Program-made: the position numbers and the translations under genes
From: an uncultured Clostridia bacterium
GTDB taxonomy: Bacteria > Bacillota > Clostridia > Peptostreptococcales > Anaerovoracaceae
Assembly: GCA_934271235.1 (NCBI GenBank)
Contig: CAKQQT010000013.1
Coordinates: 1 to 64,000, forward strand
Direction of reading: 5' to 3'
Length of the DNA: 64,000 nt
Shown: one piece after another, positions 61,242 through 64,000 of the stretch
How positions within the stretch are numbered: the first letter of the stretch is position 1
Layout: the number at the start of each line of letters is the position of its first letter
Notes under the pieces: generated by a model
Database searches by the model: none
The model's input: the letters and a program-made list of their open reading frames with translations, nothing else
Told to the model about the DNA's origin: nothing

Positions 61242-62465
61242 ATGAAGACGGAACAAAGACTGCTGGAAGAGCTTGCGAAGATCGATGTGGCGAAGCTGAC
61301 ATCCGAGATGGTCAAGATCCCGAGCTATTCTTTTATGGAAGAGCAGGAACGGGAGATCGCCCGCTATATCGGCGATCACTTTACCGCGGAGGACATTGAG
61401 AACGAGGTCATCGAGATCGAACCGGGGCGCTATAACGTGACGGCAAAGATCCCGGGAAAAGATCCGCAGCGTGCACGTTCCCTGATGCTTTCCGGGCATA
61501 TGGACACGGTACCGGCCTATGACTTCGCGGACGCGTTCTCGGGCCGCATCGCGGAGGGAAAGGTGTTCGGCAGGGGAGCCTGCGATATGAAGGGGCCGCT
61601 GGCTTCGATGATGGCGGCGATGACGGCGCTGAAACGAGCCGGGATCGAGCTGGAAGGCGATTTATATTTCACCGGGGTCGCGGATGAAGAGGAGCTGGGC
61701 AAAGGCGTGAAATACCTGATCCGACACGGACCGCACACCGACGGCGCGATCGTCGGCGAACCGGGCGAGATGATCATTCAGCTGGGACATAAAGGCTTGG
61801 AATGGATCGAAGTGACGATCGAGGGCAAAAAAGTACATGGCGGCGACAGCAAGAACGGCATCAACGCCATCCAGATGGCAAGCCGTTTCGTGAACCGTAT
61901 CTATGAGGATTATGTACCGGTTCTGCAGAGCAGGCGGCATCCGATCCTCGGGGAACCGACGATCAATGTCGGGACTATCGCGGGAGGAGACCAGCCGAGT
62001 ACGGTGCCGGGGGAATGTGTGCTGAAGCTCGACCGGCGCTGCGTGCCGGAAGAAAGCATCGCGCAGGTTTACGAGGAGTTGGAGGCGATCGCACAGCAGC
62101 TCCATGAAGAGGATCCACGCTTTCGTGCGGTGATCCGCGACGTTTTTGAAGGAGCCAATGATATGCCGCATCTGCCGTTTGCTGCCGACCCGCAGGATCC
62201 GCTGGTGCAGAGTGTCAAAACGGCCATGCGTCTGGAACGCGAGGCACGTCACGGCGAAAGCTTGCAGGAAGAAACGATCCCGCTCTCCGTCTTTCCGGCC
62301 TGGACCGACGCCGGTTTTATGACCAGCCAGACCGACATGACCTGTATCATTTTAGGGCCGGGACAGCTTGGCGTAGCGCATTCCGTCCACGAATGCGTGG
62401 AGATCGAGCAGCTGCAGCAGGCAGCCTTTGTCTACGCGATGACAGCAATCGGATATTGCAGGTAG
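61242..62465 (+). CDS. ArgE/DapE-type M20 peptidase
   Basis: The 407-residue protein has the ArgE/DapE features: LMLSGHMDTVPAYDF (first zinc His, about 85-89), FGRGACDMKGPLASMMAAM (bridging Asp), TGVADEEELGKGVKYL (Glu pair), the lid GKKVHGGDSKNGINAI and a C-terminal VAHSVHECVEIEQL block. It deacylates N-acyl amino acids or dipeptides. A GAGGTGAC site precedes the ATG; an 11-pair hairpin (61195-61222) sits 20 nt upstream. The YfcC-type carrier downstream suggests uptake and hydrolysis of the same compound. Confidence 0.87.
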   Translation: MKTEQRLLEELAKIDVAKLTSEMVKIPSYSFMEEQEREIARYIGDHFTAEDIENEVIEIEPGRYNVTAKIPGKDPQRARSLMLSGHMDTVPAYDFADAFSGRIAEGKVFGRGACDMKGPLASMMAAMTALKRAGIELEGDLYFTGVADEEELGKGVKYLIRHGPHTDGAIVGEPGEMIIQLGHKGLEWIEVTIEGKKVHGGDSKNGINAIQMASRFVNRIYEDYVPVLQSRRHPILGEPTINVGTIAGGDQPSTVPGECVLKLDRRCVPEESIAQVYEELEAIAQQLHEEDPRFRAVIRDVFEGANDMPHLPFAADPQDPLVQSVKTAMRLEREARHGESLQEETIPLSVFPAWTDAGFMTSQTDMTCIILGPGQLGVAHSVHECVEIEQLQQAAFVYAMTAIGYCR

Positions 62466-62557
62466 GCATCCCGCTTGAAAGCTGTCATGTGATGGATTTG
62501 TGCGCAGACAGTCATGCTTATGTGAAAAAAGTGACAAAATCCGACAAAAAAATCTTG

Positions 62558-62580
62558 ACCCTGTGGCTGCCACAGGGTTT
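62558..62580 (+). terminator. Probable terminator between the M20 gene and the carrier gene
   Basis: ACCCTGTGGC and GCCACAGGGT arms (62558-62578) are followed by TTTATG, a weak T-tract. The minus strand has a longer T-run after the stem. Confidence 0.55.
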
Positions 62581-62664
62581 ATGATAAACATACAGGTATC
62601 GCTGCAAAGCAATCATATTTATAAACTGTTTATTTACTTAATCACACGTTATTGGAGGTAGAAC

Positions 62665-64000
62665 ATGGAAAAGAAAGAGAAAAAGACTTGGAATCCCAAT
62701 CCTTATGTCTTATTGCTGATCATTATCCTGATCTGTGCGATCGCTACCTGGATCGTACCGGCAGGCTCTTTTGAACGCGCATATGATGAAGAACTCGGAA
62801 GAAACCTCGTAGTGCCGGGCAGCTTCCAGTACATCGAAGATACGCCGGTCGGCATCACCGGTTTCCTGGAAAGCGTATTCAACGGTTTCTGCGACGCGGC
62901 CGACATCATCTTCTTCATTCTGTTCGCGGCAGCTTACGTCAATGTGCTTTCGACTAAGGGCGCGCTGAACGCACTGACCGGATATCTGCTGCGGACGCTG
63001 GGGAACAAGGACGTCCTGATCATTCCGGTATTCATGCTGTTATTCGGTATCGGCGGTACGACATTCGGTATGTTCGAAGAAACTTACGCGTTGATCCCGG
63101 CGTTCATCGTCATCGCCATCGCGCTCGGCTATGACCGTATCGTCGGCGGCGCGATCGTATTCGTCGGCGTTGCGACCGGTTTCGCGGCAGCGACCCTGAA
63201 CCCGTTCACGATCGGCGTTGCGTCCGCGGTTGCCGAAGTTGATCTGGTGACCCCGAAACTTCTGGGATTCCGTATCGTATGTTTCATCCTCTTCGAAGCG
63301 CTGGCGATCTTCTATGTCATGCGCTACGCGAACAAAATCCGCAAGGATCCGACCAAGAGCGTTATGTACGGCGATCCGAACGCGCTGGCAGGAACCGAAA
63401 ATATGGGTTCCAAAGAAGAAATCATGAACGCACATTTCTCGACGCAGCATAAACTTGCTTTGATCGGATTTGTTGCTCTGCTCATCATCCTGATCGCGGG
63501 CATCATCCTCAAAGGCTGGTATCTGGCTGAGATTGCGACCCTGTTCCTGGTATTCATGGTACTGACCTGCCTGATCTACAAACTGAACAGCGGCGAGATC
63601 GCAGAAATGTTCGTTGCCGGCGCAAAGAGCGCGTTATTCGGCGCAATGCTCGTCGGTATGGCGAGAGGCGTTTCCATCGTAATGACCGAAGGAAACATCA
63701 TCGATACCTGTGTAAACGCGCTTGCAAACGTAGTATCTCAGCTTCCGAGCTCGGTTAACGCCATCGGCATGGTAGTCGTTCAGAACCTGGTCAACTTCTT
63801 TATCCCGTCCGGATCCGGACAGGCCGTTGTAACGATGCCGATCCTGGCGCCGGTTGCAGACCTGATCGGTCAGTCCAGAGAAGTTGCGGTCATCGCGTTC
63901 CAGTTCGGAGACGGTTTCTCCAACATGTTCTGGCCGACCGCAGTTGCTACCGAATGCGGAATCATGGGCGTAGGCCTGAACAGATGGTATAAATTCATCA
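62665..64000 (+). CDS. YfcC/DcuC-type (PF03606) carrier, 3' end outside the window
   Basis: The visible 445 codons encode an integral membrane protein with about ten hydrophobic segments. The start PNPYVLLLIIILICAIATWIVPAGSFER and the later LFGIGGTTFGMFEETYALIPAF, GFAAATLNPFTIGVASAVAEV and FFIPSGSGQAVVTMPILAPVADL match the C4-dicarboxylate anaerobic carrier/YfcC family, which includes short peptide or amino-acid exchangers. GGAGGTAG precedes the ATG. No stop occurs before 64000. It may import the substrate of the M20 peptidases upstream. Confidence 0.88.
   Translation, partial: MEKKEKKTWNPNPYVLLLIIILICAIATWIVPAGSFERAYDEELGRNLVVPGSFQYIEDTPVGITGFLESVFNGFCDAADIIFFILFAAAYVNVLSTKGALNALTGYLLRTLGNKDVLIIPVFMLLFGIGGTTFGMFEETYALIPAFIVIAIALGYDRIVGGAIVFVGVATGFAAATLNPFTIGVASAVAEVDLVTPKLLGFRIVCFILFEALAIFYVMRYANKIRKDPTKSVMYGDPNALAGTENMGSKEEIMNAHFSTQHKLALIGFVALLIILIAGIILKGWYLAEIATLFLVFMVLTCLIYKLNSGEIAEMFVAGAKSALFGAMLVGMARGVSIVMTEGNIIDTCVNALANVVSQLPSSVNAIGMVVVQNLVNFFIPSGSGQAVVTMPILAPVADLIGQSREVAVIAFQFGDGFSNMFWPTAVATECGIMGVGLNRWYKFI

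Overview
The window looks like chromosome from an anaerobic, endospore-forming Firmicute of the class Clostridia, with fairly high G+C for the group. The evidence is spoIVA at its usual 492 residues, a fragmentary alpha/beta-type small acid-soluble spore protein, a likely spore-coat protein with a SigK/SigE-like promoter, the clostridial gene orders dgt...dnaG-rpoD-trmK-nif3 and plsX-rnc-smc-ftsY-der-plsY-gpsA-miaB, strong Shine-Dalgarno sites, a ferredoxin-dependent 2-oxoacid oxidoreductase, and no respiratory genes. The many M20 peptidases, the N-acyl-D-amino-acid deacylase-like enzyme and the peptide/amino-acid carriers suggest a peptide and amino-acid fermenter. The family cannot be fixed from sequence reading alone.

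Layout. 1-1.13 kb is an AT-rich patch with a truncated spore protein gene (-) and a higBA-type toxin-antitoxin pair with two promoters, each carrying a palindrome. 1.2-3.9 kb holds rsmD, coaD, a coiled-coil protein and rarD. 3.9-12.8 kb is catabolic: a fused YkvI-type permease/metallo-beta-lactamase protein, two M20 amidohydrolases flanking a D-aminoacylase-like enzyme, then korDABC, which would oxidise the resulting 2-oxoacids. 12.8-18.1 kb holds a dispersed repeat, a TAXI-type TRAP transporter operon (-) and the Cys-rich protein (-). 18.2-28.4 kb is mostly housekeeping (M16 protease, dut, dgt, dnaG, rpoD, trmK, nif3, rnpB) and ends with a DUF4143-type ATPase.

28.5-36.6 kb is accessory: a DUF2089 regulator with two membrane proteins, a P-type ATPase gene that appears to be a chimera with an APC permease, a MerR-acetamidase divergon, csoR, a PPOX-like protein and an EamA transporter. 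36.8-47.6 kb is tRNA-Ala(GGC) followed by the tightly packed plsX-to-miaB cluster. A second copy of the dispersed repeat follows, then a pucR-eamA pair, spoIVA and an MFS exporter.

53.5-59.0 kb is the most interesting segment: cardiolipin synthase, a sugar-transfer-type ATP-grasp protein, a MurT-like Mur ligase, a GatD-like amidotransferase lacking both catalytic residues (Cys to Thr88, His to Ile201), and a MerR regulator, apparently one operon. The MurT-like partner also appears to lack its catalytic Asp (Asn364). The pair keeps the architecture of lipid II isoglutaminyl synthase but probably does not do that chemistry, so it is my best candidate for an undescribed system. 59-64 kb returns to peptide metabolism: Sapep-like peptidase, C39-like lipoprotein, an ArgE/DapE-type M20 enzyme and a YfcC/DcuC-type carrier cut by the window edge.
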